DNA of 64,000 nucleotides from Marinobacter salexigens. Its GTDB lineage: Bacteria; Pseudomonadota; Gammaproteobacteria; Pseudomonadales; Oleiphilaceae. The notes beneath the pieces were generated by a model. That model ran no database searches. It was not told where the DNA came from and saw only the letters and a list, made by a program, of their open reading frames with translations. The stretch is taken from NCBI RefSeq assembly GCF_002806945.1, contig NZ_NIHC01000006.1:1-64000 (forward strand), written 5' to 3'. Below are positions 63,177 through 64,000 of the stretch, piece by piece; within the stretch, counting starts at the first letter, position 1, and each line of letters starts with the position of its first letter. Both the position numbers and the translations under genes were made by a program.

Positions 63177-63968
63177 CTAGCGTGCCGCCCGCGCACGCAC
63201 GTGAATAGGGCCCAGTACCTCTGCTTGCACCATTTCTATCAATTGCTCTTTCACCAACTCCAAGGTTGCCAGAAACGTTACCACCACCCCAAGTCGCCCT
63301 TCTTCTATAGTAAACAGGCTCTGAAAGCTGACGAACTGGTCATCCCGCAATACGGACAAGATTGCCGACATTCGCTCTCGGGTGGACAGCCTTTCTCTCT
63401 CAACATGGTGGCTGGTAAAAAGATCGGCGCGATTCAGCACACCTTGAAGGGCAAGAAGCAGATCCCGCATATCAACATCCGGATGCGCTTGATGTGACGG
63501 CAGTTTTGGCAAGGATGCAGACGCAGGAAAGGTATCGCGCTCCATACGCGGCAGTGCATCAATATCTTCCGCCGCTTTTTTAAAGCGCTCATATTGCTGC
63601 AGCCTGCGAATCAGTTCAGCTCGCGGATCCACCTCGTCTTCTTCTTCGGTCTCGTGCCTCGGCAGCAGCATGCGAGACTTTATTTCTGCGAGCGTAGCAG
63701 CCATCACAAGGTATTCTGCCGCCAACTCAAAACGCATGGCTTCTACGGCACCGATATACTCCATGTACTGCCGGGTTATCTCACTGACGTCTATGTCCAG
63801 AATATCCATATTCTGGCGCCGTATGAGATAGAGCAGCAAATCAAGAGGGCCTTCAAAAGCCTCGAGAAATACTGCAAGTGCATCCGGCGGGATATAGAGA
63901 TCACTGGGAAGGTCGACTACCTCCTTCCCCGATACCCGAGCTACCGGCGCCTGATCCGGGTTAGCGAT
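63177..63968 (-). CDS. scpA: Condensin subunit ScpA, apparent ATC start
   Basis: The kleisin protein ScpA is clear from FLEAFEGPLDLLLYLIRRQNMDI near the front and LAEIKSRMLLPRH in the middle. The first standard start codon in frame is a TTG at 63839, inside the conserved EGPLDLLLYLI block, so it cannot be the true start. The open frame continues upstream through YIPPDALAVF and KEVVDLPSD to an in-frame TGA at 63972-63974. The only plausible start there is ATC at 63966-63968, giving 263 residues. That ATC overlaps the stop of the upstream gene (ATCGCTAA). A G in place of the C would restore ATG. With smc and scpB it completes condensin. Confidence 0.8.
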   Translation of the reverse strand: MANPDQAPVARVSGKEVVDLPSDLYIPPDALAVFLEAFEGPLDLLLYLIRRQNMDILDIDVSEITRQYMEYIGAVEAMRFELAAEYLVMAATLAEIKSRMLLPRHETEEEDEVDPRAELIRRLQQYERFKKAAEDIDALPRMERDTFPASASLPKLPSHQAHPDVDMRDLLLALQGVLNRADLFTSHHVERERLSTRERMSAILSVLRDDQFVSFQSLFTIEEGRLGVVVTFLATLELVKEQLIEMVQAEVLGPIHVRARAAR

Positions 63969-64000
63969 AGCTCAGTCCCATGGCAGCCCTGACTTCTTCC
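63961..64000 (-). CDS. C-terminal end of an upstream gene, possibly trpS
   Basis: Thirteen codons ending at TAA 63961-63963 read EEVRAAMGLSYR. The pattern resembles the last helix of tryptophanyl-tRNA synthetase (an EVR-x-A-x-G-L type ending), but a dozen residues cannot settle it. It overlaps the apparent scpA start by eight bases. Confidence 0.3.
   Translation of the reverse strand, partial: EEVRAAMGLSYR

Noticed and set aside
63920..63930. AAGGAGGT inside the upstream part of scpA as a ribosome site for a downstream start
   Set aside because: No start codon in the scpA frame follows at usable distance; the bases encode the GKEVV stretch, so it is probably chance.

Overview
The window looks like a chromosomal segment of a marine gammaproteobacterium close to Marinobacter or Pseudomonas. 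This rests on the core gene neighbourhoods (gacA-uvrC-pgsA, smc-zipA-ligA, scpA-scpB-rluB, a polar-flagellum type cheR/cheV/flgA/flgMN cluster) and on protein similarity recalled from memory. No database search was run.

Positions 1-20966 form an accessory island. The left 3 kb is debris: the end of an IS21-family element, three spaced palindromic repeats, a frameshifted beta-CASP metallo-beta-lactamase ribonuclease remnant, a small membrane protein and a broken IS3-family element. Then comes a leftward operon of large genes, read from right to left: an AAA/ABC ATPase with anticodon-nuclease hallmarks (RloC/PrrC-like), an SNF2/RapA-type helicase, an oversized beta-class DNA methyltransferase, a type III Res-like helicase-nuclease, a two-transmembrane GAF-like protein, and a possible 54-codon overlapping ORF. 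A divergent HTH protein sits upstream, with an array of alternating inverted half-sites between it and the operon. The right end carries an excisionase-like gene, a divergent tyrosine recombinase, two unknown cargo genes and 11-bp tandem repeats just before the 3' end of tRNA-Cys, the likely insertion point.

Positions 20967-32244 are core or shared transport and repair functions: a tRNA-Gly/tRNA-Cys transcription unit with a clear promoter, an SbcCD/YhaNO-like nuclease pair, a TPP riboswitch followed by thiBPQ (thiamine uptake), and a four-gene MCE lipid-transport operon (STAS-MlaE permease, ATPase, MCE protein, auxiliary lipoprotein).

Positions 32241-44000 hold gacA-uvrC-pgsA, a YheU-like gene, azlCD, several single enzymes (DUF1330, fructosamine-kinase family, DUF938 methyltransferase, isochorismatase-fold hydrolase, double cupin), tRNA-Ser(GGA), an MFS transporter and the chemotaxis genes cheR and cheV. 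Positions 43828-45544 hold flgA, flgM (with a near-perfect FliA/sigma-28 promoter) and flgN.

Positions 45545-64000 hold an MshEN-domain surface-type protein, a periplasmic cyclophilin, mnmC, a CBS protein, a large Calx-beta/propeller-like lipoprotein, then ligA-zipA-smc with an FCD/GntR regulator, a GAF-GGDEF diguanylate cyclase, and rluB-scpB-scpA. The scpA reading frame has no ATG, GTG or TTG ahead of its conserved N-terminus and appears to begin at ATC. Together smc, scpA and scpB supply the full condensin complex.
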